Shown in pieces: positions 8,391 to 17,242 of a stretch of DNA of 64,000 nucleotides. Source of the stretch: Aedoeadaptatus acetigenes (lineage in GTDB: Bacteria > Bacillota > Clostridia > Tissierellales > Peptoniphilaceae); contig NZ_JAOQJD010000003.1 of the NCBI RefSeq assembly GCF_025566985.1, forward strand, positions 110,133 to 174,132, given 5' to 3'. A model generated the notes under the pieces. That model ran no database searches. It worked only from the letters and a program-made list of their open reading frames with translations, and was not told the DNA's origin. How positions within the stretch are numbered: position 1 is the first letter of the stretch; each line of letters opens with the position of its first letter. Position numbers and translations under genes: made by a program.

Positions 8391-9323
8391 ATGAATAAAT
8401 TGAAAAGGAAACTCAAAGGTTTCGTTACAAAAAAGCCTTTCGCTTTTTTCGATATCCTTTTCTATCACATATTGAAAAACGATTTGATACAAAAGGCGGC
8501 GAGCCTGTCCTATTTTTTTGTCTTGGCCATCTTCCCCTTTTTTATCGCATTATTAAATATTCTAAACGCGGTGAACCGCAGCTATCTTTCCAAGGTGACG
8601 AAGATTATAGACAGTCTGCCTCCGGAGATACAAACCATCGCCGCGAGTTTTTTTAAAGACCTGCAACTGAACTCGTCTTCGGCGCTCTTGTCGATTTCCT
8701 TAATCGGCACCATTTACGTGGCGAGCAAGGGGATTAAGCAGCTCATTAAAAGCATCAACGACGGCCTGCCCATTACGGAAGACCGAGGTATTTTGGCTCT
8801 CACGACCCTGTCTTTTATTACCACCATCGCCCTTTTCGCCCTGGTGATTTTGCTTTTCGTGACCCAAGTCATCGGCTCGAATGTCATGCACTTTTTATTC
8901 CAGTATCTGCAAATGCCGCCGAAGGCCTACAAGCTTATTCGGCGCACCACCACCATCGTGCCCCTGGCCTATATGTTTTTAAGTTTCTACTGCCTCTACC
9001 GCTATTCGCCGAAATGGCCCGAAGGCACGAAGCCGAAGGCCACCATTCATTTGGCCGCCGCTTTGTTTTCCACCGTGGGCATTTTGCTCTCAAACGCGGT
9101 GTTCAGCTATTACGTGGCGAATTTTTCCAATTATTCCAACACCTACGGCTCTTTGGCCGGGATGATTATTTTTTTGGTGTGGCTCTATCTCTTCGGCTTG
9201 ATCCTGCTTTTCGGAAGTTCCGTTCAGGCAAGTCTCTACATTTTACACACGAATGGCGCCCAATGGCCTCGGGAAGAAACCCTGCTCTCGGGCCTCGTCT
9301 CATCGCACACACAAGTGCTCTGA
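8391..9323 (+). CDS. YihY/BrkB-family inner membrane protein
   Basis: 310 residues with about six membrane helices. The family features are AFFDILFYHILKNDLIQKAASLSYF, the AIFPFFIALLN helix, an aromatic YRYSPKWPEGTK loop and the terminal GSLAGMIIFLVWLYLFGLILLFGSSVQA segment. YihY/YhjD/BrkB proteins are often mis-called ribonuclease BN; their transport role is unproven. I chose ATG 8391 because AGGAGGG sits just upstream; the longer frame from 8313 lacks a ribosome-binding site. It is divergent from a two-component system. Confidence 0.88.
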   Translation: MNKLKRKLKGFVTKKPFAFFDILFYHILKNDLIQKAASLSYFFVLAIFPFFIALLNILNAVNRSYLSKVTKIIDSLPPEIQTIAASFFKDLQLNSSSALLSISLIGTIYVASKGIKQLIKSINDGLPITEDRGILALTTLSFITTIALFALVILLFVTQVIGSNVMHFLFQYLQMPPKAYKLIRRTTTIVPLAYMFLSFYCLYRYSPKWPEGTKPKATIHLAAALFSTVGILLSNAVFSYYVANFSNYSNTYGSLAGMIIFLVWLYLFGLILLFGSSVQASLYILHTNGAQWPREETLLSGLVSSHTQVL

Positions 9324-9342
9324 TCAGTTTATAGGAGTTATT

Positions 9343-10119
9343 ATGAAGCAATTTATCGTCGATACCTTTACGGAAAAAGTGTTTAAAGGCAATCCCGCCG
9401 CGGTTTGCCTGCCCGATCGCCTCTTAACCGATGAGCTAATGCTTGCCATCGCCAACGAAAATAATTTATCGGAGACGGCCTTTATCGTTAAAGACCGGGA
9501 CAGGTACATTCTCCGCTCCTTTACCCCGGAGGAGGAAGTGGATTTTTGCGGCCACGCCACCTTTGCCGCCGCCTACATCGTGTTTTTGATTTTAGAGCGG
9601 GAAGAGGACACGATCTACTTCGAAACAAAATCCGGCACCTTGCCCGTCACGCGGAAAGGTGACATTTACAATGTGGATCTGCCGGCTTTTGAGTTGGAAA
9701 AAATCTCCGTCACCGACGAGATGGTCGAGGCCGTGGGCGCGCGCCCGAAGGAAGCCTATATGGGCCGGGATCTGCTTTTGGTCATGGAAGATGACTTCGA
9801 CTTAACGGGATACGAACCGGATATTTTAAAGATCAGGGCCTTGGACGGCACCATGCTCCACCTGACAAAGGCGGGCGACGGGGAATACGACTGCTTCTCC
9901 CGCTCCTTCGCGCCGAAGCTGGGCGTGGACGAAGATCCCGTTTGCGGCTCCGGTCACTGCCACATTTCCGTCTACTGGGCACAGAAGTTGAATAAGCCCG
10001 ACATCCTGGCCTACCAAGCCAGTCGCCGCGGCGGCATTTTGGACACCCATGTGGCGCCGGGCCACGTGAATTTATCCGGACATGCCGTCATGTTTTACCG
10101 AGGCGACATTCATATTTAA
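9343..10119 (+). CDS. PhzF family isomerase/epimerase-like protein
   Basis: 258 residues of the PhzF (diaminopimelate-epimerase-like) fold. Visible features are the N-terminal VDTFTEKVFKGNPAAVC, the catalytic-region NNLSETAFIV with its conserved Glu, FTPEEEVDFCGHATFAAA, and the second-half PVCGSGHCHISVYWA glycine motif. Relatives include PhzF, which isomerises a phenazine precursor, but most bacterial members are of unknown function and nothing here suggests phenazine synthesis. Start ATG 9343 has TAGGAG upstream. It follows the YihY gene by 19 nt and ends at a terminator, so the two form a short operon. Confidence 0.88.
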   Translation: MKQFIVDTFTEKVFKGNPAAVCLPDRLLTDELMLAIANENNLSETAFIVKDRDRYILRSFTPEEEVDFCGHATFAAAYIVFLILEREEDTIYFETKSGTLPVTRKGDIYNVDLPAFELEKISVTDEMVEAVGARPKEAYMGRDLLLVMEDDFDLTGYEPDILKIRALDGTMLHLTKAGDGEYDCFSRSFAPKLGVDEDPVCGSGHCHISVYWAQKLNKPDILAYQASRRGGILDTHVAPGHVNLSGHAVMFYRGDIHI

Positions 10120-10130
10120 TCCCTTGCGCA

Positions 10131-10170
10131 AAAAAGCGATCACTCTATCTTGAGCGATCGCTTTTTCTTT
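10131..10170. terminator. Bidirectional terminator between phzF-like gene and comF
   Basis: 11-bp stem AAAAAGCGATC/GATCGCTTTTT (10131-10141 with 10156-10166) with a T-run on the plus strand and an equivalent run on the minus strand, placed between two convergent genes. Confidence 0.85.
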
Positions 10171-10800
10171 TTATTCGTAATTTACGTCCCGGGCCTTCAT
10201 GCACACGATGCCGGTGACGGAGGCCGCTCCGGCGTCCATGCAGGCAATTTCCGCGGCCTTCATGGTGGCGCCGGTGGTGTAGGTATCGTCCAGCAGGAGG
10301 ATGTGCTTCTCGGCTACATTTCTCGCGGCGAAGGCGCCTCGCACATTGAGGGCGCGGGCCCCCACGCCAAGGCCGATTTGATCCTTCACTTTTTTCGTAA
10401 GATAAAGGGCCTCGTAAAAGGGAAGCTGCATCCGCTCCGCCATCTCCCCGGCGATGAGCCCCGGTGGATTGTAGCCCCGAATCCGCCGCTTCTTCGCCGA
10501 AGTGGGCACGCAGACGACAGCATCGAAGGGGCCGAGACTCTCGTGGCGCAAAAAATCCGCCGCTATCTCGCCGAAGACCTCCGCCCAAAAGCGCTCTTCC
10601 CGAAACTTCAATCCCTCGATCATAAAGGACGCCGACCGGTTTTCCCGGAGCAGGGCGTAGACGGGAAAGGTCTTTTCGCTGTAAATTTCTTCTCCCATAA
10701 AGGAAAGGGTGTCCAAACAGCTTTCGCACAGGTGAAATTCGGCCGCCGCCTCTTTTTTGCACATACAGCAGTCGCCGGATGCGAAAAGTCCCCCTACCAT
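10171..10800 (-). CDS. comF: ComF family phosphoribosyltransferase-like protein
   Basis: 209 residues. An N-terminal zinc finger (CCMCKK near residue 11 and CESC near residue 27) is followed by a PRTase-like domain with FDAVVCVPTSAKKRRIRGYNPPG and the phosphate-binding LLLDDTYTTGATMKAA. ComF is needed for DNA uptake in competent bacteria and acts at the inner membrane with the translocation helicase. The start ATG 10800 has GGAGAAG upstream and overlaps the 3' end of recD2 by 7 nt. It is the third gene of the SAM-riboswitch-led operon. Longer upstream frames are shadows of recD2. Confidence 0.9.
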   Translation of the reverse strand: MVGGLFASGDCCMCKKEAAAEFHLCESCLDTLSFMGEEIYSEKTFPVYALLRENRSASFMIEGLKFREERFWAEVFGEIAADFLRHESLGPFDAVVCVPTSAKKRRIRGYNPPGLIAGEMAERMQLPFYEALYLTKKVKDQIGLGVGARALNVRGAFAARNVAEKHILLLDDTYTTGATMKAAEIACMDAGAASVTGIVCMKARDVNYE

Positions 10801-12980
10801 TCTCTCTTCTCCTTTAAAATACTGTCCAGATCGGAGTAGCGCCAGCGAATGCGATTGTTTTGCACCATGCGCTCCAGTGCCTGAAAGCTCCCGACGATGA
10901 CCACGAGCTTCCTGGCCCGGGTCACGCCGGTGTAGAGGAGGTTTCGCGTATAGAGCATGGGCGGGCCGTTTAAAATGGGCATGACCACCACGGGAAATTC
11001 CGATCCCTGAGACTTGTGCACGGTGCTGGCGTAGGCGGGCATGAGCTCCGGCAGGTATTCGCTCGTGTAGGTGCATAGCCTGTCGTCGTAGAGGACCTTG
11101 AGCCAGGCGCCGTCCGGATCCACCGCCGTGACCCGACCCAAATCGCCGTTAAAGACGCCCTCGCCCTCATTGTCGAAGACTTTGTTTTGCGACTTCCAGG
11201 GCATTTGGTAATTGTTTTTCGTCTGCATCACCTTGTCGCCGACGCAGTAGGTGAAGCCGCGGCTCGCGAGGCCCTTCTTTCCGGGATTCAAGGTCTTTTG
11301 CAAGGCTTCGTTTAAATGCTCGATGCCGCAGATCCCTTTCTTCATGGGAGCCAAGACCTGAATGTCTTCCATGGGATCCACGCCGTAGTAGGCGGGAAGG
11401 CGGTTTTTCACCAGATCACAAATAAGTTGCAGGGCTTTGTTGGGATCGCTCTCTTCTATGAAAAAGAAATCCGTGCCCTTTTCGTTAACCTGAGGCAACT
11501 TGCCGCGGTTGATGCGGTGGGCATTTTTTACGATGTAGGAGGTTTCCGCCTGGCGAAACACTTCGTCCAATTGCACGGAAGGCACTTCCCCGGAATCCAA
11601 AATATCCTTCAGCACATTGCCCGCCCCCACAGGAGGCAGCTGATCCACGTCGCCGACGAGAATCAGGCGGGTCTTTTCCTTTAACGACGTGAGCACGTCC
11701 CGCATCAAAAGCAGATCGATCATGCTGGCCTCGTCGATAATCAACACGTCGGCGTCGATGTCGTCGCCGGAGACGATGGAGTTTGTGCCCTCTTCGTCAA
11801 TGTAGTCGTATTTTAGGAGGCGGTGAATGGTAGAGGCGCCTCTACCCGTGGCCTCTTCCATGCGCTTCGCAGCGCGGCCCGTCGGCGCCGCCAAGGCGAT
11901 GGAAAGATTCAGACGATCCATGGCATCGACGATGGCCCGAAGGGTGGTGGTCTTTCCCGTGCCGGGCCCGCCGGTAATGACGAGGAGGTGGGAATCCACC
12001 GCCCGCATGAGGGCTTCTTTTTGTTTTTCCGCCAAGGTCATGTCCAGCTTTTCGCACACGGCATTGACCATGTCCTCCGCCATGTGCTCGGCCAGATCCA
12101 CTTTGCCCCGCTTTTTAATTTCCCGCGCCACCAGTTGCTCGGCGCGGAAGTAATTGAGGAAGTAGATTTTCACCACGCCGCCGCGCTGGGCCAGGTAGAT
12201 GTCCGGATCCACGGCGAGGATTTGAAGAAATTCTTCCACAAAGGCCACGTCCATCGTTAAAACCCGAGCCGCCTCTTCCATTAACAGGTCCTTGGGCAGG
12301 TAGCAGTTGCCGTCCAAGACCCCGTTGGTCAGGACGTATTTCATACAGGCGACGATGCGCTTCGGGTCGTCTTCCGCCATGCCGATTTTTCTCGCAATGC
12401 CGTCGGCCTTTAAAAAGCCGAAGCCCCGCACCTTCCCCGCCAAGGCGTAGGGATCTTTTTCGATCACGGCCGGGGCGTCTTTTCCGAAGACTTTGTAAAT
12501 GGCCATGGCTTCTTTGTTGGTGAGGTCGAAGGCCGCCGCGTCCAGAAAGAAATCCCGCATGTCCTTCTGCTCTTTTAAGGCTTCCAAAATCACGGCAAGC
12601 TTTTTCTTGCCGATTCCTTCCACCTCTTTCAACCGCTCGGGATTTTCTTCGATGACCTGAAGGGTGTCCTCGCCAAAGGTGGCCACGATTCGCTTCGCCG
12701 TCACCTTTCCCACATGGGGAATAAGGCCGCCGGAAAGGTAAGCGGTAATGGCTTCCTTTCCTCGCGGCCTTATTTTTTCCGCCCGATCAAAGGCGAACTG
12801 CTCCCCGTACTTCGGGTGGTAAATCAGCTCGCCTTCCAGACGCAAATGTTCTTTTTCATGGAAGGCCATGGACGTGCCCACGATGACGATGTCCGTATCC
12901 GCCGTAATAAATTTGGCGACGGTGTAGCCATTGCCCTCGTTTCGAAAAATAATATGATCCAAAACGCCTTCGATGATCAC
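10794..12980 (-). CDS. recD2: ATP-dependent RecD2-type helicase
   Basis: 728 residues, the usual length of RecD2 (TraA-like) SF1B 5'-3' DNA helicases that act without RecBC in repair and recombination. N-terminal OB-like region (GVLDHIIFRNEGNGYTVAKF), helix-hairpin-helix segment (LIPHVGKVTAKRIV, EVEGIGKKKL), Walker A ITGGPGTGKTTTLRAI, motif II VLIIDEASMIDLLL, motif III LVGDVDQLPPVGAG, and C-terminal YASTVHKSQGSEFPVVV with VTRARKLVVIVG. Start GTG 12980 has AGTAGGGA upstream. It begins 7 nt after metK and overlaps comF, so translation is coupled along the operon. Confidence 0.94.
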   Translation of the reverse strand: MIIEGVLDHIIFRNEGNGYTVAKFITADTDIVIVGTSMAFHEKEHLRLEGELIYHPKYGEQFAFDRAEKIRPRGKEAITAYLSGGLIPHVGKVTAKRIVATFGEDTLQVIEENPERLKEVEGIGKKKLAVILEALKEQKDMRDFFLDAAAFDLTNKEAMAIYKVFGKDAPAVIEKDPYALAGKVRGFGFLKADGIARKIGMAEDDPKRIVACMKYVLTNGVLDGNCYLPKDLLMEEAARVLTMDVAFVEEFLQILAVDPDIYLAQRGGVVKIYFLNYFRAEQLVAREIKKRGKVDLAEHMAEDMVNAVCEKLDMTLAEKQKEALMRAVDSHLLVITGGPGTGKTTTLRAIVDAMDRLNLSIALAAPTGRAAKRMEEATGRGASTIHRLLKYDYIDEEGTNSIVSGDDIDADVLIIDEASMIDLLLMRDVLTSLKEKTRLILVGDVDQLPPVGAGNVLKDILDSGEVPSVQLDEVFRQAETSYIVKNAHRINRGKLPQVNEKGTDFFFIEESDPNKALQLICDLVKNRLPAYYGVDPMEDIQVLAPMKKGICGIEHLNEALQKTLNPGKKGLASRGFTYCVGDKVMQTKNNYQMPWKSQNKVFDNEGEGVFNGDLGRVTAVDPDGAWLKVLYDDRLCTYTSEYLPELMPAYASTVHKSQGSEFPVVVMPILNGPPMLYTRNLLYTGVTRARKLVVIVGSFQALERMVQNNRIRWRYSDLDSILKEKREW

Positions 12981-12987
12981 AAAGTCC

Positions 12988-14172
12988 CTACTTTCTGTTT
13001 TTTAATGCCTCGCGAATGGCTTCCACCTTGTTCGTTTCTTCCCATGGTGCCGTGACATCTTCGCGGCCGAAGTGGCCATAGGCGGCGACGTCTTTGTAAA
13101 TGGGGCGCAGAAGATCCAAATCGCGAATGATCGCTGCAGGACGCAGGTCGAATACGTCGTGAACCAGCGCTTCGATTTCGTTATCGGAAAGATCCGAGGT
13201 GCCGTAGCTTTCCACGTAGACGGACAGAGGCTTGGCGATGCCGATGGCGTAGCTCAAGCCGATTTCGCATTTGTCGCAAACGCCTGCGGCCACGAGGTTT
13301 TTCGCCACGTAGCGGGCGGCGTAAGCGGCGGAGCGGTCGACTTTTGTCGGGTCTTTGCCGCTGAAGCAACCGCCGCCGTGACGGGCGTAGCCGCCGTAGG
13401 TATCCACGATGATCTTGCGGCCCGTGAGGCCCGCATCGGCCACCGGTCCCCCTTCCACGAAGCGGCCCGTGGGATTGATGTAGATCTTCGTGTCGTCGTC
13501 CATCCACTTGTCGGCGACCACGGGGTCGATGACGTATTTTTCGATGTCTTTTCGAATGGTATCCAGATCCACCTCCGGATCATGTTGGGTGCTGACCACA
13601 ATGTTTTCCAGGCGCACCGGTTTGCCGTCGTGGTATTCCACGGTGACTTGGGTCTTGCCGTCGGGACGCAGGTAGGTCAAGGTGCCTTCCTTGCGCACGT
13701 CGGAAAGTTTCTTGGCCATTTTGTGGGCGAGAGAAATGGGCAGGGGCATGAGCTCTTCCGTTTCTCTGCAGGCGTAGCCGAACATAATCCCCTGATCCCC
13801 GGCACCGAAGGCGTCCAGTTCGTCGGTGCCCGCTTCTTTAAAGCGGTCCACGCCCATGGCGATGTCCGGAGATTGTTCCTTAATGGCGGAAATCACCGCC
13901 ACGGATTCGGCTTCGAAGCCGTTTTGCACGCCGTGAACGTAGCCGATGTCCGTTAAGGTTTGGCGAACCACATTGGTGAAGTCCACATAGGCATTGGTGG
14001 AAATTTCACCGGTGATCACCACCATGCCCGTGGATACCAAGCTTTCGCAAGCCACGCGGGCGTTTTTGTCTTTTGCGAGAATCGCATCTAAAATTCCGTC
14101 GGAAATTTGGTCGCACACCTTGTCCGGGTGGCCTTCAGTGACCGATTCCGAGGAAAATAACCATTTATTCAT
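12988..14172 (-). CDS. metK: S-adenosylmethionine synthetase
   Basis: 394 residues. Makes SAM from methionine and ATP. Motifs: LFSSESVTEGHPDKVCDQISD at the start (His for ATP), GAGDQGIMFGYA (ATP-binding), and FSGKDPTKVDRSAAYAARYVAKN (the GGGAFSGKDP-type P-loop equivalent, here GGGCFSGKDP), with substrate motif GRFVEGGPVADAGLTGRKIIVDTYGG split across it. Start ATG 14172 has GGAGG upstream. It is controlled by a SAM-I riboswitch directly upstream and is co-directional with recD2 (7-nt gap), with no terminator between them. Confidence 0.97.
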   Translation of the reverse strand: MNKWLFSSESVTEGHPDKVCDQISDGILDAILAKDKNARVACESLVSTGMVVITGEISTNAYVDFTNVVRQTLTDIGYVHGVQNGFEAESVAVISAIKEQSPDIAMGVDRFKEAGTDELDAFGAGDQGIMFGYACRETEELMPLPISLAHKMAKKLSDVRKEGTLTYLRPDGKTQVTVEYHDGKPVRLENIVVSTQHDPEVDLDTIRKDIEKYVIDPVVADKWMDDDTKIYINPTGRFVEGGPVADAGLTGRKIIVDTYGGYARHGGGCFSGKDPTKVDRSAAYAARYVAKNLVAAGVCDKCEIGLSYAIGIAKPLSVYVESYGTSDLSDNEIEALVHDVFDLRPAAIIRDLDLLRPIYKDVAAYGHFGREDVTAPWEETNKVEAIREALKNRK

Positions 14173-14194
14173 CTTTACCTCCTCATTGATTCCA

Positions 14195-14322
14195 TAAAAA
14201 AAGCCTGCACGCGGCAGGCTTTCATTCTTATCTTTCAGACCTGTCGCGTCTGTAGGATTTAGCACCAAAAAAGGTTGCCGGGTTTCACAGTGCCTATTCA
14301 CTCCACCGCTCTTAATAAGAAT
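14195..14322 (-). promoter_or_regulatory. SAM-I (S-box) riboswitch with expression-platform terminator
   Basis: On the minus strand the aptamer runs from ATTCTTATTAAGAGCGG (14322) through GGTGGAG, GGCACTGTGAAACCCGGCAA, TTGGTGCTAAATCC and GAAAGATAAGAAT (14224), the conserved S-box core with its closing P1 stem. It is followed by an intrinsic terminator, AGCCTGC/GCAGGCT plus a T-run (14220 to 14195), 22 nt before metK. Known S-box logic: SAM binding favours the terminator and shuts off metK. Here the controlled transcript should also carry recD2 and comF. Confidence 0.95.
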
Positions 14323-14368
14323 GTTCAACAATGATATCAGTATAGACGAATCAAAGAGAAATTGCAAG

Positions 14369-15682
14369 TCACGGCTTCCAAAAGCCTTTAGCCATGGCGG
14401 CCTTGATGAGTTCGTCGCGAAATTCCGGATGGGCGATGGCGATTAAGGCCTTGGCCCGCTCATAAAGGCTCTTGCCCTTTAAATTGCAAATGCCGTATTC
14501 CGTGACTACGTACTGAGTCACCGGGGCCGGCAGGGTAATGGCGGTACCCATGACAAAATCGGGGACGATGTTTGAGTGGCGCACGCCGTTTTTGTCCACG
14601 CGGGACGAGCGCAGGCAAATAAATCCCTTGCCGCCCGGGGCCAGGTAGCTGCCCACGGCGAAATCGAATTGGCCGCCGGAGCCCGAAATTTGCCTCGTGC
14701 CCACGCTTTCCGAGCTCACTTCCCCGCGCAGATTCACCTGAATCGCCGTATTAATGCTCGTCATTTTGTGCTGGGCGGCGATGGTGGCGGCACCGTTGAC
14801 ATAGTCCACCGGCCCCACCATAATGGAGGGATTTTCGTCGACGAAGTCGTAAAGAGCCTCGGTGCCCGCCAAAAAGGCACTGACTTGACGACCACGGTCC
14901 AATGTTTTTTTCATGCCCGTGACTTTTCCCGCCAAAGTCATTTTCATAAAGCTGTCCACATACATTTCCGTATGCACGCCTAAGTCCTTTAAGCTGCTGT
15001 CTGCGATCACATCGCCGATGGCATTGGGAAGGGCGCCGATGCCCAGTTGCACCGTAGCTTCATCTTCCATGCGCTCCACGACGATTTCGGCAATTTTTCT
15101 GTCCAAATCGCCGTAGGGCCGATTGGGCAGGATGCCCATGATGTGAGGCTCGGCCTCGATGATCACATCCACCTGATCGATGTGCAGTTCGCTCTCATTA
15201 CGGCCGAAGATCCGCGGCTGCTTTTCGTTGACCTCCACGATCACCGTCTTCGCCTTTTCCGCCAGACGGAAAAAGTGGCTGCCGTCGATGCCGAAATTAA
15301 AGTAGCCGTGCTTGTCCATGGGAGAGACGGAAATCACCAGCGCGTCCGTGTCCCTGTTTTCCGTGACGTAGCGAATGATTTCCGAATAGCGCACGGGAAT
15401 GTGATTGGCCGTGCCCCCGTCCATGGCGCGGCGCACATCGCCGGTGCCGTGCCAGCTTTGCCACAAAAAGGGGCCGCCCACGGCCACGAGGCGAGAGGAA
15501 TCCACGAGGACGCCGTTTCGTATGGCCACGTGATTCAGCTCATGGGCCCTCTCCGCCAAGGCCGCATCGAATTCCACGGGGAAATTCGCGCCGAAGCCGA
15601 TTTCGATTTCGTCGCCGTCTTTAATTAAGGCCGCCGCCTCTTTTGCGGTTTTTAATTTTTCTTTGTAAATCGTTTCGTACAT
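14369..15682 (-). CDS. Acetyl-CoA hydrolase/transferase family CoA-transferase (copy 2)
   Basis: 437 residues, similar to its neighbour. N-terminal KLKTAKEAAALIKDGDEIEIG, HGYFNFGIDGSHFF, VEVNEKQPRIFG, a glycine-rich QLGIGALPNAIGD, and C-terminal SGSGGQFDFAVGSYLAPGGKGFICL. The family includes 4-hydroxybutyrate and butyryl-CoA:acetate CoA-transferases, which recycle CoA in butyrate-forming fermentation. Start ATG 15682 was chosen over a longer frame because GAGGG lies just before it and the family consensus begins here. It lies 43 nt after copy 1 but across a terminator, so it may be expressed at a different level. Exact substrate uncertain. Confidence 0.85.
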   Translation of the reverse strand: MYETIYKEKLKTAKEAAALIKDGDEIEIGFGANFPVEFDAALAERAHELNHVAIRNGVLVDSSRLVAVGGPFLWQSWHGTGDVRRAMDGGTANHIPVRYSEIIRYVTENRDTDALVISVSPMDKHGYFNFGIDGSHFFRLAEKAKTVIVEVNEKQPRIFGRNESELHIDQVDVIIEAEPHIMGILPNRPYGDLDRKIAEIVVERMEDEATVQLGIGALPNAIGDVIADSSLKDLGVHTEMYVDSFMKMTLAGKVTGMKKTLDRGRQVSAFLAGTEALYDFVDENPSIMVGPVDYVNGAATIAAQHKMTSINTAIQVNLRGEVSSESVGTRQISGSGGQFDFAVGSYLAPGGKGFICLRSSRVDKNGVRHSNIVPDFVMGTAITLPAPVTQYVVTEYGICNLKGKSLYERAKALIAIAHPEFRDELIKAAMAKGFWKP

Positions 15683-15697
15683 GGTTTTTCCCTCACA

Positions 15698-15721
15698 AAA
15701 AAAGCCGACCGCAGTCGGCTC
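15698..15721 (-). terminator. Terminator between the two CoA-transferase genes
   Basis: On the minus strand AGCCGAC-tgcg-GTCGGCT followed by TTTTTTT, immediately after the stop of copy 1. Partial read-through would be needed to express copy 2 from the upstream promoter; no separate promoter is obvious in the short gap. Confidence 0.85.
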
Positions 15722-15725
15722 TTTC

Positions 15726-17066
15726 TTATCGTTTGTTGCTTCTGCGCCAAATGCCCATTTCTTCAGCGTTTTTAATGAGTTCATCTCTGAAGTCGGGGTG
15801 TGCTAAGTTAATGAGGCCTTCGGCTCTTTCCCAGGTGCTGCGGCCCTTGACATTGAAGATGCCGTATTCCGTACAGATCATGTGGGTGTTGGGACGTGCC
15901 ACGGTAATGGCGGAGCCGGTCGCAAAGTTGGGGAGAATCCGGGAGACGGTTTCGCCTTGCTTATTGGTGAAGGTGGAGCTTAAGCAGATAATGCTCTTGC
16001 CGCCCTTGGCCAGGTAAGCGCCCAGTGCGAAGTCTAATTGACCGCCGGCACCGGAGATGTGGCGAAGGCCGGTGGATTCGGAGGATACTTGGCCCCACAG
16101 GTCCACGTTCAGCGCGTTGTTAATGGAAATGAAGTTGTCGATTTCTGCTACGACACCTGCACTATTGGTGTAGTCGACAGGGGCTGCCATACATTCCGGG
16201 TTTTCGTCCAGGTATTCGTATAATTCCTTGCTGCCTGCGGCGAAGGCGTAGACTTGACGGTATTTGTCGATGGTTTTCTTGGAACCGTTGACTTTGCCTT
16301 TTTTCGCCATGTCGACGAAGGAATCCACGTACATTTCAGAGTGAACGCCCAAGTCTTTTAAGTCACTGTCTGCGATTAACGCGCCGACAGCGTTGGGCAT
16401 GCCGCCGATACCTAATTGAAGGGTGGCGCCGTTGGGAATTTCGTCGACGATAAATTCAGCGACTTTCTTGTCTACATCGCCGTAACCCGATGCGGGAAGT
16501 TCGACGGGAGAAAGGGAGCCCGCTTCCACGATGTAGTCCACATTGTCGATATGAATTTCCGATTCGCATTTACCCGGGCAGTAGGGGAATGCTTCGTTGA
16601 CTTCAACGATAACGGTTTTGGCTTTTTCCAAAATGGCCATTTGGTGAGACGTGTTTAAACCGAAGTTGAAGTAGCCGTGTTTGTCCATGGGCGTCGTCAT
16701 CACGATGGCGACATCGATTTCGACTTCTTCTCTGTAATATTTCGGCAGTTCGGAATAGCGCAGGGGAATGTAGAATGCACCGGCGCCGGCATTGATGGCT
16801 TTTCTTTCCGGGCCACCTGCGTGCCAGGAATTCCAAACGAAATGTTTGCCTTCCGGGTCTACTTTAAGTACTTCAGGTGCGGCAAAGGCCAAGCCGCCGT
16901 AGATTAATACGTCTTGAAGTTCGTCGACGCGTTTTGCAAGTTCCTTGTCTACTGCTTGGCTGACACCTGCAGCCCAGCCGAGTTCCACGCGGTCGCCGGA
17001 TTTCACCTTGGCGGCGGCCTCCTTAGCGGAAATCAATTTTTCACTGTATTTCTTCGAATAATCCAT
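15726..17066 (-). CDS. Butyryl-CoA:acetate / 4-hydroxybutyrate CoA-transferase-like (copy 1)
   Basis: 446 residues. Same architecture as copy 2: SAKEAAAKVKSGDRVELGWAA, TTPMDKHGYFNFGLNTSHQM, VEVNEAFPYCPGKCESEIHI, LQLGIGGMPNAVGALIAD, then GAGGQLDFALGAYLAKGGKSI. Members transfer CoA between acyl-CoA and acetate and finish butyrate production from amino acids. Codon usage is less GC-biased than copy 2, with choices typical of a highly expressed gene. Start ATG 17066 with GGGAGG, under a good promoter at 17112-17140. Family membership is secure; the acyl substrate is inferred from the likely lineage. Confidence 0.88.
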   Translation of the reverse strand: MDYSKKYSEKLISAKEAAAKVKSGDRVELGWAAGVSQAVDKELAKRVDELQDVLIYGGLAFAAPEVLKVDPEGKHFVWNSWHAGGPERKAINAGAGAFYIPLRYSELPKYYREEVEIDVAIVMTTPMDKHGYFNFGLNTSHQMAILEKAKTVIVEVNEAFPYCPGKCESEIHIDNVDYIVEAGSLSPVELPASGYGDVDKKVAEFIVDEIPNGATLQLGIGGMPNAVGALIADSDLKDLGVHSEMYVDSFVDMAKKGKVNGSKKTIDKYRQVYAFAAGSKELYEYLDENPECMAAPVDYTNSAGVVAEIDNFISINNALNVDLWGQVSSESTGLRHISGAGGQLDFALGAYLAKGGKSIICLSSTFTNKQGETVSRILPNFATGSAITVARPNTHMICTEYGIFNVKGRSTWERAEGLINLAHPDFRDELIKNAEEMGIWRRSNKR

Positions 17067-17111
17067 GATAATCCTCCCTGGTTTTTGATTATAAAAACGT
17101 TCGCTTGTTTA

Positions 17112-17140
17112 ATAATACACGATATTGTATTGTTTTTCAA
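17112..17140 (-). promoter_or_regulatory. Promoter of the CoA-transferase genes
   Basis: Minus-strand TTGAAA (17135-17140), exactly 17-nt spacer, TATTAT (17112-17117), about 45 nt before the copy 1 start. The surrounding sequence is AT-rich. Confidence 0.65.
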
Positions 17141-17193
17141 TTTGAACTTGCCCGACTTTGTTATTTTTTTATAAAAATTTTATCTTCGCCACG

Positions 17194-17223
17194 AAAAAAG
17201 CCCTCTCCCTTTCGGAAGAAGGC
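17194..17223 (-). terminator. Terminator after nitrilase gene
   Basis: Minus-strand GC-rich stem GCCTTCTTCC-gaaa-GGGAGAGGGC followed by TTTTTT, 20 nt after the nitrilase stop. Confidence 0.75.
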
Positions 17224-17242
17224 GTTTCATTTCTCTTGGAGC

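Noticed and set aside
13072..13956. 294-aa plus-strand ORF
   Set aside because: Antisense shadow of metK.
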